From the NCBI GenBank assembly GCA_035542475.1, contig DATKLL010000182.1:1-64000 (forward strand): 64,000 nt of DNA, given 5' to 3'. Of the stretch, positions 1-7,383 are shown piece by piece (position 1 is the stretch's first letter; the number at the start of each line of letters is the position of its first letter). Source of the DNA: DATKLL01 sp035542475 (GTDB lineage Bacteria > Desulfobacterota > Syntrophia > Syntrophales > UBA2185). The translations under genes were made by a program, and so were the position numbers. The notes beneath the pieces are model-generated. The model ran no database searches. It had not been told where the DNA came from and saw only the letters and a list, made by a program, of their open reading frames with translations.

Positions 1-41
1 GGAAGAACATCCCAGGATTGAAGTGCAATAATGGTATCGAA

Positions 42-163
42 GGGCTGATGAAAAACACTCATCTGCCGCGTTGCTCTGCAAACCGAATCAATCAACGTAT
101 TTCTGTATACGCCTCGCGCTTCGGTTTTTGAGCGCCTCGCATATAAGTATTTTTGAACAGCCC
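42..163. repeat. Imperfect palindromic repeat, about 120 bp (family A)
   Basis: The ends are inverted repeats: GGGCTGATGAAAAACACTC at the left pairs with a sequence ending GTATTTTTGAACAGCCC at the right. The interior holds GCGTTGCTCTGC and a TATACGCCTCGCG core. Related elements lie at 25477-25617 and 46026-46145, with a possible divergent relative at 16723-16904. It is non-coding and looks like a MITE- or REP-like dispersed element; an open frame on the minus strand here has no protein character. Confidence 0.6.
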
Positions 164-252
164 CCAAAAAAGGGTTTTTCAACAATCCCAATCGACCCAA
201 TCACTGCCTCAGCAAGTGATTGAGGGATGAGGATCTTTAGACGAAAAATGCC

Positions 253-279
253 TTGACAAAGAAGGGGATATTTTATAGA
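253..279 (+). promoter_or_regulatory. Putative sigma70 promoter of tRNA-Phe
   Basis: TTGACA at 253-258 and TATAGA at 274-279 are separated by 15 bases, shorter than ideal. A transcript would start about 20 bases before the tRNA. The consensus -35 box and the position directly upstream of a stable RNA gene support it. Confidence 0.4.
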
Positions 280-306
280 CGACACTTCCACATAAATATG
301 CCCGGA

Positions 307-382
307 GGGTCGGTAGCTCAGTCGGTAGAGCACTGGACTGAAAATCCAGGTGTCGGCAGTTCGATTCTGCCCTGACCCACCA
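307..382 (+). tRNA. tRNA-Phe (anticodon GAA)
   Basis: A 76-nt cloverleaf can be read directly. The acceptor stem GGGTCGG pairs with CTGACCC (one G-U), the D arm is AGCTCAGTCGGTAGAGC, the anticodon stem is CTGGA/TCCAG with loop CTGAAAA giving anticodon GAA, and the T arm contains GTTCGATTC. The CCA end is encoded in the DNA (380-382). A strong intrinsic terminator follows within 10 bases, so it is a single-gene transcript. Confidence 0.95.
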
Positions 383-391
383 TGAGAATAA

Positions 392-428
392 AGGGGTTAT
401 GATTCACAGCGTAACCCCTATTTTTTTA
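392..428 (+). terminator. Intrinsic terminator after tRNA-Phe
   Basis: A perfect 8-bp stem, AGGGGTTA with TAACCCCT, surrounds a 12-base loop and is followed by ATTTTTTTATT. This is a textbook Rho-independent terminator ending the tRNA transcript. Confidence 0.85.
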
Positions 429-606
429 TTGTAACAGCGTGGCCTTACCTCTTGCCACATTTCCATCCTTTTCATTTTTCATGCCCCCTTGTTTATTCTT
501 TGCACATTTGCGTTTGGATGTACTTGGCAATTATGATATATAATACTAAATAATATTTTTATCATTTATCATTGCTGTCGGGGTATATTTGTGAAAGAAA
601 AATAAT

Positions 607-764
607 ATGGCAAAGGATAAATATATCGGATTCTGTATATCAAGTGAGATCAAGCAGATCCTTCAGAATCTGGCAGATGAAGGATACGAGACCTGTCTCA
701 ACAATGCGAAATAATCATCATCGAATGGCTGAAAGAGCACGGTCATATTAAACCAAAGAAATAG
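607..764 (+). pseudogene. Frameshifted ribbon-helix-helix (CopG-like) protein
   Basis: An ATG at 607 opens a frame beginning MAKDKYIGFCISSEIKQIL that stops at 714. Shifting frame near the GGATACGAGACC stretch (about 683-694) restores a continuation reading DLSQQCEIIIIEWLKEHGHI and ending at 764. The joined product of about 52 residues has the layout of small ribbon-helix-helix DNA-binding proteins: a beta strand (YIGFCIS), then two helices with a typical S/T-Q-Q-x-E-x-I-I-I-E-W-L second helix. No toxin partner is seen next to it. Either the gene is inactivated or the sequence has a one-base error. The 35-residue first part alone would lack the second helix and would not fold as an RHH dimer. 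Confidence 0.55.
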
Positions 765-823
765 GACGCATATAACCACCAGTAATGTCTGCCGTTTGGA
801 GCAGAAGTCAGAGAGGCCACCTT

Positions 824-1384
824 ATGAAATTCAAGGACGTGGTCAGTACGGCAACATCAATTGCCACTATTGCCGCAATCTTTGTCGGCGGTGTATGGAC
901 TTATGACCTATTCATCATGGAAAGGAAGCGTTACCCCCATGCGAACATAGAGCAGAAAGTATCTCACGTCGCCCTATCGAAACGTACAAACCTGTTGCGA
1001 GTGGGAATAGAGTTAACCAACACGGGAAACTCCAGGCTGCTTTCGAGTAAATCAACTGTGCGAATTCAACAGATCGTTCCAGTGCCTTCCTGCCCTGAAC
1101 AAGGGCTGTGCGTGAAAGAGGAGTTGGATGATGCTTTTAAGGAAATTGAGCGAAAGGCAAACAATTTTAGTTGGCCGTTGATAGCTGAAAGAGAAAACAG
1201 TTTTAAAAATGCCCTCGATATCGAACCGGGAGAAAAGGATTTCATCGAATTTGAATTTGTAGTGCCGACAAAGATTAAGGTTGTTCGGATATATAGCTAC
1301 TTCAGCAATGACCTAAAGTCAAAGGTCCAAAATGAAGTTGGCTGGTCGACATCAAGTCACTACAGCTTTGGAAAACCTATATAG
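824..1384 (+). CDS. Membrane-anchored protein of unknown function
   Basis: I do not recognise the family. Starting at the ATG at 824, which has AGAGAGG about 8 bases upstream, the product is 186 residues. A frame with an ATG at 785 would add 13 residues without a good ribosome site. Residues about 5-27 (VVSTATSIATIAAIFVGGVW) form one hydrophobic helix, followed by an MERKRYP positive stretch. The rest is a soluble domain with beta-strand character (LRVGIELTNTGNSRLL, KDFIEFEFVVP), probably an Ig-like fold. Nine bases separate it from the next small exported protein, so the two are probably co-transcribed. Confidence 0.6.
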   Translation: MKFKDVVSTATSIATIAAIFVGGVWTYDLFIMERKRYPHANIEQKVSHVALSKRTNLLRVGIELTNTGNSRLLSSKSTVRIQQIVPVPSCPEQGLCVKEELDDAFKEIERKANNFSWPLIAERENSFKNALDIEPGEKDFIEFEFVVPTKIKVVRIYSYFSNDLKSKVQNEVGWSTSSHYSFGKPI

Positions 1385-1393
1385 GAGAGTCAA

Positions 1394-1636
1394 ATGAGAT
1401 ATAAAATCGGATTAGCTATTATCCTTACTTGTGTGCTTTATGTCATATCGGTTCAGACAAGCGGGGCACAACAAAAAGCTCCTGAGGAGAAACCTGCCGT
1501 ACACATGCAACAATCCACTACAGCGCCTGAATGCAAGGAAGGGAAGAAGGAGGAGAAAAAAGACGAATTCCGTGAGTATAAGCCTCCACCCGAGCAGGGT
1601 CCTCTTGAGAGAAGACCTCCAGTGAGAAATAAATAG
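1394..1636 (+). CDS. Small secreted proline/charge-rich protein
   Basis: The 80-residue product starts with a signal peptide (MRYKIGLAIILTCVLYVISV, then SGAQQ as a likely cleavage region). The mature part is low-complexity, rich in Lys, Glu and Pro (KEGKKEEKKDE, PPPEQGPLERRPP), and has no recognisable fold. A GGAGAG ribosome site lies 5 bases before the ATG. It follows the membrane-anchored gene by 9 bases and is followed by a hairpin terminator, so it ends a two-gene unit. Function unknown. An alternative overlapping frame at 1431 lacks a signal sequence and is a shadow. Confidence 0.55.
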   Translation: MRYKIGLAIILTCVLYVISVQTSGAQQKAPEEKPAVHMQQSTTAPECKEGKKEEKKDEFREYKPPPEQGPLERRPPVRNK

Positions 1637-1693
1637 GTGCTATGCTAGAGCCCTATATATTCCATCGCTTGTAACAAAAAAAATGGAGATCAA

Positions 1694-1725
1694 GGGAGTT
1701 GGCCTGTCACAGGGCACCCTTTTTT
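1694..1725 (+). terminator. Putative intrinsic terminator
   Basis: GGG...CCTGT-C-ACAGG...CCC forms an interrupted hairpin, followed by CCTTTTTTAT. It lies 58 bases after the secreted-protein stop codon. Confidence 0.5.
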
Positions 1726-1873
1726 ATGCATTAATATAAAAAAGAAATATTTGTCTCATCTCCATTGACATTGACAAAACGATCGTATATGGTACTGCCC
1801 TAATTCAAAGGGGCACAGCGGCAAATATTTTAATTAAGTTTAACAAAAAATCTATAATATTTTGAGGTACATG

Positions 1874-1963
1874 ATGGGAAGTGTTGTAAAAAAAAGGAAG
1901 AAGAAAATAAGCAAACATAAGTACAGAAAGCGGTTGAAGTCAAACCGGCATAAAAATAAATAA
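1874..1963 (+). CDS. bS22 / AURKAIP1-COX24-like small basic protein
   Basis: This 29-residue frame begins MGSVVKKRKKKISKHKYRK and ends at TAA 1961-1963. More than half of the residues are Lys or Arg. It matches the MGSV-x-K-K-R-x-K-x-x-x-K-x-K-x-R-K pattern of the small AURKAIP1/COX24-domain proteins. Members of that family include the actinobacterial small-subunit ribosomal protein bS22, which supports a ribosome-associated role here. GAGG lies 6 bases before the second of two adjacent ATGs (1871 and 1874), so the start at 1874 is preferred. The gene stands alone and has a hairpin terminator about 120 bases downstream. Assignment is by pattern memory and not by a search. Confidence 0.7.
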   Translation: MGSVVKKRKKKISKHKYRKRLKSNRHKNK

Positions 1964-2289
1964 GGAAACTATAAAGATGTGCTTTCGAGACCCCGTTATA
2001 AAAAGCAGGTCGAGCAGGCTGCGTCACCTCCTTGCATAAGATCAGGGAGAATAATGTCATTTTTTATATTACTCGTAACAGGTAAAGGTTGGCTTAACCG
2101 GGCTGACCTTTTTTTCGTTTACGAATCTACGAATATGCTTTGTCTTTTGCGACATAGCTCAAGTCTCCTTTCATTTCGAGGATATGTATGTTTAACATTG
2201 CAAAAGCGTATGGTTCATAGTTATAATAAATTTATCGGGTAAGTTCACTTTATGAAAGCAGAAACAGGCTCCGGGTATTTTTAGAGGTT
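1964..2289. other. Intergenic, AT-rich leader before the efflux genes
   Basis: Apart from the terminator at 2084-2115 the stretch holds no convincing gene. An 87-codon plus-strand frame runs through the terminator and has no protein character. The last 100 bases are AT-rich and probably carry the emrA-like promoter, but no clean -35/-10 pair is visible. Confidence 0.5.
2084..2115 (+). terminator. Putative intrinsic terminator
   Basis: AAAGGT pairs with ACCTTT around a loop holding an inner GGTT...AACC. The stem runs straight into seven T residues. It probably ends the small basic-protein transcript. Confidence 0.6.
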
Positions 2290-3390
2290 ATGTCAATGCG
2301 CAAAATATGGGAGATGATCAACATTAACAAAAAGAAATCTGCCATCTTGCTTTTGTCTGTAATATTGATTGTGAGCGTAGGAGGCGTCTTATATTATCTG
2401 GAATATAAAAAAATTTACATTACTACGGACGATGCCTTTGTTACAGGCAGGATACATGTTATTGCGTCAAAGGTTCCCGGAACGGTGAAAACCGTTTATG
2501 TGGAAGACAATCAATTTGTGAAAAAAGATGATCTCCTAGTGGAAATCGATGTGAAAGATTATGATGTCAGGGTGAGAGGGGCTCAATCATCGCGGGATGC
2601 GGAACGCTCTAAGCTCGACGAACTTTCGACGAGGATAGATGTCGCGAAGAAACAGCTAGCGGAGATGCAATTCAGTGTACAGTCAGCACGGGCGAATCTG
2701 AGGCTTCAGGAGGCGAATCTGAAACAGGCGGAAATCGATTACAAGCGGGCTCAGGCACTTTACAAGAGGAATGTTGTGCCTGAGGAACGGCTGGAAAAAA
2801 CGAAGACGGGATATGATGTTTCCGCGGCACAGGTTGATGCGGCGAGAGATCAGCTCAAGCAGATTGAATCCGCCCTGGAAACTCAGAAGTCCGTGATAAG
2901 GCAGTCGGAGTCGGCCTTCAAATCGCAGGACTCTGTAGTGAAACAGAGAGATGAGATCCTGAAGGCGGAGGACTTGAAAAAAAGTTATACTAAAATCTAT
3001 GCACCTACTGAAGGCTACATCACCAAGAAGTCCGTCGAGATGGGTAACCAGATTCAGGAAGGGCAGCCGCTGATGGCTGTTGTGCCTCTTGATGACATCT
3101 GGATTATTGCGAATTATAAAGAGACCCAGATCGAGAACGTGAAGCCTGGTCAAAGGGCAAGGATCAAGGTAGACACTTATCCGGGTCACAATTTTGAGGG
3201 TACAGTACAGAGCATCATGTCCGGAACAGGCTCGGTTTTTTCTCTGTTTCCGCCTGAGAATGCGACAGGGAATTATGTGAAGGTAGTTCAGCGAATACCG
3301 ATCAAGATTGTGCTCAAAAAGGGCACGGACCCCAGCCATATTCTCAGAGTCGGCATGTCCGTCGAACCCACGATCATAACCAGGGAATAA
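2290..3390 (+). CDS. emrA: HlyD/EmrA-type membrane fusion protein
   Basis: The 366-residue protein has one N-terminal membrane helix (residues about 17-36, SAILLLSVILIVSVGGVLYY). It is followed by the membrane-fusion layout: a first lipoyl half (TDDAFVTGRIHVIASKVPG), a long coiled coil from about 95 to 225 rich in Lys, Gln and Glu, the second lipoyl half (IYAPTEGYITKKSVEMGNQI) and a beta-barrel (VKPGQRARIKVDTYPG). Such proteins bridge an inner-membrane pump and an outer-membrane channel in tripartite drug efflux. The MFS pump gene starts 8 bases after its stop, so the two form an EmrAB-type operon. No TolC gene is seen. AGAGG lies 4 bases before the ATG. Confidence 0.9.
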   Translation: MSMRKIWEMININKKKSAILLLSVILIVSVGGVLYYLEYKKIYITTDDAFVTGRIHVIASKVPGTVKTVYVEDNQFVKKDDLLVEIDVKDYDVRVRGAQSSRDAERSKLDELSTRIDVAKKQLAEMQFSVQSARANLRLQEANLKQAEIDYKRAQALYKRNVVPEERLEKTKTGYDVSAAQVDAARDQLKQIESALETQKSVIRQSESAFKSQDSVVKQRDEILKAEDLKKSYTKIYAPTEGYITKKSVEMGNQIQEGQPLMAVVPLDDIWIIANYKETQIENVKPGQRARIKVDTYPGHNFEGTVQSIMSGTGSVFSLFPPENATGNYVKVVQRIPIKIVLKKGTDPSHILRVGMSVEPTIITRE

Positions 3391-3397
3391 CTTCGTA

Positions 3398-4942
3398 TTG
3401 GATACAGGTACGAACAAGTGGCTAGTGGCCTTAACCGTGATGCTCCCCACGCTCATGGTTATTATAGATACGTCAGTCGTAAATGTATCTCTGGATCACA
3501 TCCGCGGGAGCCTCTCTGCCGGTATCGACGAATCAACGTGGTCGATCACATCCTATCTAGCGGCCAACGCCGTTGTCATCCCCATGGCCGGATGGCTGAG
3601 CAGGCTGTTCGGCAGAAAACGCATTCTCGTACTTTCCGTTGCTCTGTTTACGATAAGTTCTCTTTTATGCGGCTTTGCCTGGAGTATACAAAGCCTCGTG
3701 GTATTCAGGGTGCTTCAGGGTATTGCCGGCGGTTCTCTTCAACCCATATCTCAGGCTATACTCCTGGAAACTTTCCCCCCGTCACAGCACGGCACAGCGA
3801 TGGCCATTTACGGTGTGGGCATAATGTTCGGGCCTATCATCGGTCCCTTTCTGGGCGGATGGATCACCGATAACTGGTCCTGGCACTGGATTTTCTTCAT
3901 CAACATACCTGTAGGCATCATTTCGATACTGATGTCCTTGATTTTTATTTTTGACCCTTATTATGTAAGGGGGATGAAGATGAAAATCGATTACTGGGGA
4001 CTGGCATTCCTTAGTGTCGGTATCGGCTGTCTCCAGATCGTGCTGGATAAAGGGCAGAGGGAGGATTGGTTTTCTTCAGAATTCATCATCTGGCTCTCTG
4101 TCGTTGCAGTGGCGTCTGTTGTTCTTTTCGTATTTGTGGAACTGGCTGCGGATCATCCGGTTGTTGATCTGCGGGTATTGAAGAACTTTTCTTTCAGCCT
4201 GGGAAATGTAACCATATTTTTTGTCTTCATTAACCTCTTCGGCAGCATCGTGCTTCTACCCATGTACCTGCAGACTCTTATGGGTTATACAGCAACACTT
4301 GCGGGGGCGGTACTGGCGCCTGGGGGCGTCGCAAGCCTTATTGCCATGCCGATTGTGGGCAAACTCATAACCAGGGTAAATTCAAAAGGTATCGTAGTTG
4401 CCGGTCTATTGGTAACGGCCTGGTCAACTTACCTCATGTCGCAATTTAACAGGGTTGCGGACTTCGATGCGGTTCTATGGCCGAGGATATATATGGGTTT
4501 TGGCGTGGGATTAATTATTATACCGTTGACCACACTTACTCTTTCCCGAATAGGCAGAGAGGGGATGGGTAATGCGACATCCATTTTCAATCTCGTGAGA
4601 AATATCGGAGGGAGTTTTGGTGTGGCCATTGCTACGACGATCCTTACACGAAGGGCCCAATTTCATCAGGCCCGCCTTGTCGATCATCTTACCTCATTTG
4701 ATATGTCGTACTCATTGGGAAGCAGTAAAACCGCACAAACCCTGCAATACAGGGGGTTTGATCCGGCCCTTTCCGGTCAGGGCGGAGCCGGGGCTATCTA
4801 TGAACAGCTTTTAAGAGAAGCCTCCATGATGTCATTTAACGATGTCTTTTATATCTTGTCTGTTATGTTGATCTTGACGATACCCCTTATATTTTTTATG
4901 CGTCGGATCTATCATGATGCATCCGATGATCAAAATCATTAA
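3398..4942 (+). CDS. emrB: DHA2-family MFS multidrug efflux permease (EmrB-like)
   Basis: The 514-residue product is the length of 14-helix DHA2 major facilitator pumps. Family signatures are visible: MLPTLMVIIDTSVVNVSL in helix 1 with the D-x-(S/T) drug/proton motif, GWLSRLFGRKRILVLSV for the loop 2-3 motif, VLQGIAGGSLQPISQAI in helix 4, and GIMFGPIIGPFLGGWI as the antiporter motif C in helix 5. It would export drugs by proton exchange through the EmrA-like partner. The start is a TTG at 3398; no upstream ATG exists in frame after the emrA stop, and the next internal ATG would cut into helix 1. Confidence 0.9.
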   Translation: MDTGTNKWLVALTVMLPTLMVIIDTSVVNVSLDHIRGSLSAGIDESTWSITSYLAANAVVIPMAGWLSRLFGRKRILVLSVALFTISSLLCGFAWSIQSLVVFRVLQGIAGGSLQPISQAILLETFPPSQHGTAMAIYGVGIMFGPIIGPFLGGWITDNWSWHWIFFINIPVGIISILMSLIFIFDPYYVRGMKMKIDYWGLAFLSVGIGCLQIVLDKGQREDWFSSEFIIWLSVVAVASVVLFVFVELAADHPVVDLRVLKNFSFSLGNVTIFFVFINLFGSIVLLPMYLQTLMGYTATLAGAVLAPGGVASLIAMPIVGKLITRVNSKGIVVAGLLVTAWSTYLMSQFNRVADFDAVLWPRIYMGFGVGLIIIPLTTLTLSRIGREGMGNATSIFNLVRNIGGSFGVAIATTILTRRAQFHQARLVDHLTSFDMSYSLGSSKTAQTLQYRGFDPALSGQGGAGAIYEQLLREASMMSFNDVFYILSVMLILTIPLIFFMRRIYHDASDDQNH

Positions 4943-5115
4943 TAACACTTAATCTTCTTGACATAACTACAATTTTACTTTTAAAGAAGCTGAAATTACA
5001 ATTCAGCTATAAAAGCTGTTTGCACTGTCAGGATTAAATGTTTCAAGTGAAATGCTCAGAGACGGCAAAAACTTAAAAGTCGGGAAGAAACCATATCAAT
5101 TGAGTAGGGGGGGTA

Positions 5116-5562
5116 ATGAAAATTTTAAAAGAATATTTTTTAGAGAGAATATCCCGGAAAGAACCGGAAGACATCATGCGAATTGCCAATACCATTGGTC
5201 CACTTTTAGACGGGGTGGTCAATGATATTTTTATGACTTACAGGATGGAGCTTTTGTCCGAACCTATTACGTATATTGTGCCGGCTATCTGGGGGGCAAA
5301 GAAGGAAGGTGAATTGACCCCTGTTCAGAAAGACATCAACTTGCGGGCTGTTCCCATTATTAATAAAGTATTTGCTTTGCTGCAGATAAAAAAAATTGAT
5401 CCTGACCAGGAATTTGCCCTGTATTTCTTGATCCGGGGTATAATTATAGCGAAAATTACATTCATGATTGAAGCATTTAAAGGCAGGCTAAGTGAACGCT
5501 CAATGGATGAGCAGAGCCTGAAAGAGGCCCTTATGCGCTTCAAACCGCATGGCAGCGCTTAA
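5116..5562 (+). CDS. Conserved-looking protein of unknown function
   Basis: A 148-residue, helix-rich, probably soluble protein starting at an ATG preceded by GTAGGGGGGGTA, a strong ribosome site. No family is recognised. The C-terminal part contains an amphipathic to hydrophobic segment (EFALYFLIRGIIIAKITFMI) that could be a buried helix. No signal peptide. It stands alone between the efflux operon and the HD-domain gene, with its own leader of about 170 bases. The good start site and normal codon use support a real gene. Confidence 0.55.
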   Translation: MKILKEYFLERISRKEPEDIMRIANTIGPLLDGVVNDIFMTYRMELLSEPITYIVPAIWGAKKEGELTPVQKDINLRAVPIINKVFALLQIKKIDPDQEFALYFLIRGIIIAKITFMIEAFKGRLSERSMDEQSLKEALMRFKPHGSA

Positions 5563-5905
5563 AGTTGGGGCTCTCTAAGTAAGAGGCACTCATCCAAAGT
5601 GACAGCTCTTTTACGAACGGCCGTCTGGACACCGTATTTGATTTCACCAGAAACCTTTCCAGGAATTCTGTGAACAATTTTCTCCCTTGACTCATCCAGT
5701 GTTCAATTTCCTAAAGAAATATAACATTGTTGGTACTCATATGTTTCATCCTCAGGATTTTTTATCTCATACACTAATCCTTCTTTATGGAAAGCATGCA
5801 GCAAGCGCTTTTAACAGGGGCATGTCAGGCGATCGCAATTTAGATTTCAAGGGTAAAAAAAGATTATGATTTGATATTTGTAGACGAATATTGTAAACCT
5901 TGCCC
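5563..5905. other. Intergenic stretch with possible minus-strand gene remnant
   Basis: No convincing gene. A 60-codon plus-strand frame (5687-5869) lacks a ribosome site and protein character. On the minus strand about 5568-5705 a frame reads EKIVHRIPGKVSGEIKYGVQ and continues with charged residues to a stop, but it begins after a stop codon without a start. It may be the tail of a decayed gene. Confidence 0.3.
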
Positions 5906-7324
5906 ATGAAACGGAAAGACGAAGAATATGCAGAGGTATATCAGGGAATGGCATTGATTGCCGACCCGATATATCAGTATGCCTCTTTTACAGTGCCCTC
6001 ACCGGAATTTCCGGACGAGCAAACGGAAAAAGACCTGATCGATTCTCCCTGGGTGCAAAGGCTGCGTCGGATTTATCAACTTCAGTCCGCCCGCTGGGTA
6101 TATCCGGCCGCTGAGCACAGCCGCTTTCAACACTCCCTCGGAACCATGCACGTTGCCGGAGAATTCGGCAGGTATCTCTATCCGAGTCTGAAAGGGGTTT
6201 GCAGAGATGTTCCCTCAATAAACTACATCGAGGAGCTTCTCAGGGTAGCGGGACTTCTTCACGATGTAGGGCATGGTCCGTACGGGCATTTTTTTGATGA
6301 TAACTTTCTTGATCAGTATAAAATTACCCATGAGGATATCGGGAAACAGATTATCACGAAAAGATTGGGGAAGATCATCCGTCAGATCAGGAGAAGCCCT
6401 ACGGGTCCCTTTGCCGATGGGGAATGCCTCGATCCGCTTTATGTGGCAATACTTATTAAAATGCCCGCGGGTAATGACATAAAACTGCCAAGATGGTTGC
6501 AGTTATTGAGACAGCTTTTTTCCGGTATCTATACAGTGGATAATCTTGACTATGTTCAGAGAGATGCCTACATGTCAGGATTTTCCCTCGACATAGTGGA
6601 CATTACGAGACTCCGTTTCTATACTTTTTTTACGAAAGACGGCCTTACTCTTCATCAGGCGGGCATTTCCGCCCTTAGCCGGTTTTTGAACGCTAGGTTG
6701 AACCTCTATACCAATGTTTATTTTCACAGAACAACGAGGGCGTTGGATCTTCACTTACAGGAGATATTCAGGGACACAATGAATATAATCTTTCCCTGGA
6801 ATCCATTTCAAGCCCTTGATGAGTACCTCCGCTGTGATGAATGGTTCCTGTTTAATGAAGTCCGGCACTGGTCTGCAGAAAAGGATTCGAATAAAAGGAA
6901 ACTGAGTCATGAATGGGCGAAACTACATAGTAGAGAAGTGAAGTGGAAGATGTCTTATTCGACGGAAATATCAATTGACCAAATTCAAAGAGGGACAAGA
7001 TTTGCCTATGCCGTTGATTATGAAAGACAGCTGAGAGAATTTCTTCCGGAAAAATTAAGAGGCATTTCTTTTCGTATCGACCTGGCAACACAGGATCCGC
7101 GGCCTATTAACCCCATGGCGGAGACGGGAAAAAGGGTTAATATTTTTAACCCTGCTACAGGTATGACATCTCCGGAGCCACTGAAGGACATTTACCGATT
7201 CATACCGGCGAGGATTGTCCATCTAAGGGTTTTTTCTCTTTCTCACGATCATGATTCAGAGATATCCGAGGCTGCGGAAAAGATGCTCGGCGCCCTTGAG
7301 GGAACCGAAAGGACGAATATTTAG
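5906..7324 (+). CDS. HD-superfamily phosphohydrolase (SAMHD1/YwfO-like)
   Basis: The 472-residue protein carries the dNTPase/SAMHD1-type HD layout: LRRIYQLQSARWVYPAAEHS followed by RFQHSLGTMHVA (first metal His), then LLHDVGHGPYGH (the HD pair), and later YTVDNLDYVQRDAYMSG, supplying the distal Asp and the conserved D-Y-x-x-R-D motif. Members hydrolyse dNTPs or related nucleotides. The C-terminal 200 residues are the usual helical extension. The frame can start at TTG 5900 or ATG 5906; ATG is chosen. It is followed after 60 bases by the anaerobic ribonucleotide reductase gene, so a nucleotide-pool role fits. Substrate is inferred. Confidence 0.8.
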   Translation: MKRKDEEYAEVYQGMALIADPIYQYASFTVPSPEFPDEQTEKDLIDSPWVQRLRRIYQLQSARWVYPAAEHSRFQHSLGTMHVAGEFGRYLYPSLKGVCRDVPSINYIEELLRVAGLLHDVGHGPYGHFFDDNFLDQYKITHEDIGKQIITKRLGKIIRQIRRSPTGPFADGECLDPLYVAILIKMPAGNDIKLPRWLQLLRQLFSGIYTVDNLDYVQRDAYMSGFSLDIVDITRLRFYTFFTKDGLTLHQAGISALSRFLNARLNLYTNVYFHRTTRALDLHLQEIFRDTMNIIFPWNPFQALDEYLRCDEWFLFNEVRHWSAEKDSNKRKLSHEWAKLHSREVKWKMSYSTEISIDQIQRGTRFAYAVDYERQLREFLPEKLRGISFRIDLATQDPRPINPMAETGKRVNIFNPATGMTSPEPLKDIYRFIPARIVHLRVFSLSHDHDSEISEAAEKMLGALEGTERTNI

Positions 7325-7338
7325 GCGTTAAAAAAGCT

Positions 7339-7363
7339 CCCCGCCTCAGCGGGGATAGGTTTT
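7339..7363 (+). terminator. Hairpin between the HD gene and nrdD
   Basis: A perfect CCCCGC-CTCA-GCGGGG hairpin sits 15 bases after the HD-protein stop and 30 bases before the nrdD start. The following T stretch is short (TTTT), so it could be a weak terminator or an attenuator that lowers read-through into nrdD. Confidence 0.45.
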
Positions 7364-7383
7364 GTATAGTAGGGAAATAGAAG

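Noticed and set aside
2683..3456. 257-codon minus-strand frame opposite the emrA-like gene
   Set aside because: It is antisense to a clear membrane fusion protein, has no ribosome site and its product has no fold; it mirrors the biased codon use of the real gene.
5687..5869. 60-codon plus-strand frame in the gap before the HD gene
   Set aside because: No ribosome site, no recognisable domain, and the composition is that of intergenic DNA.
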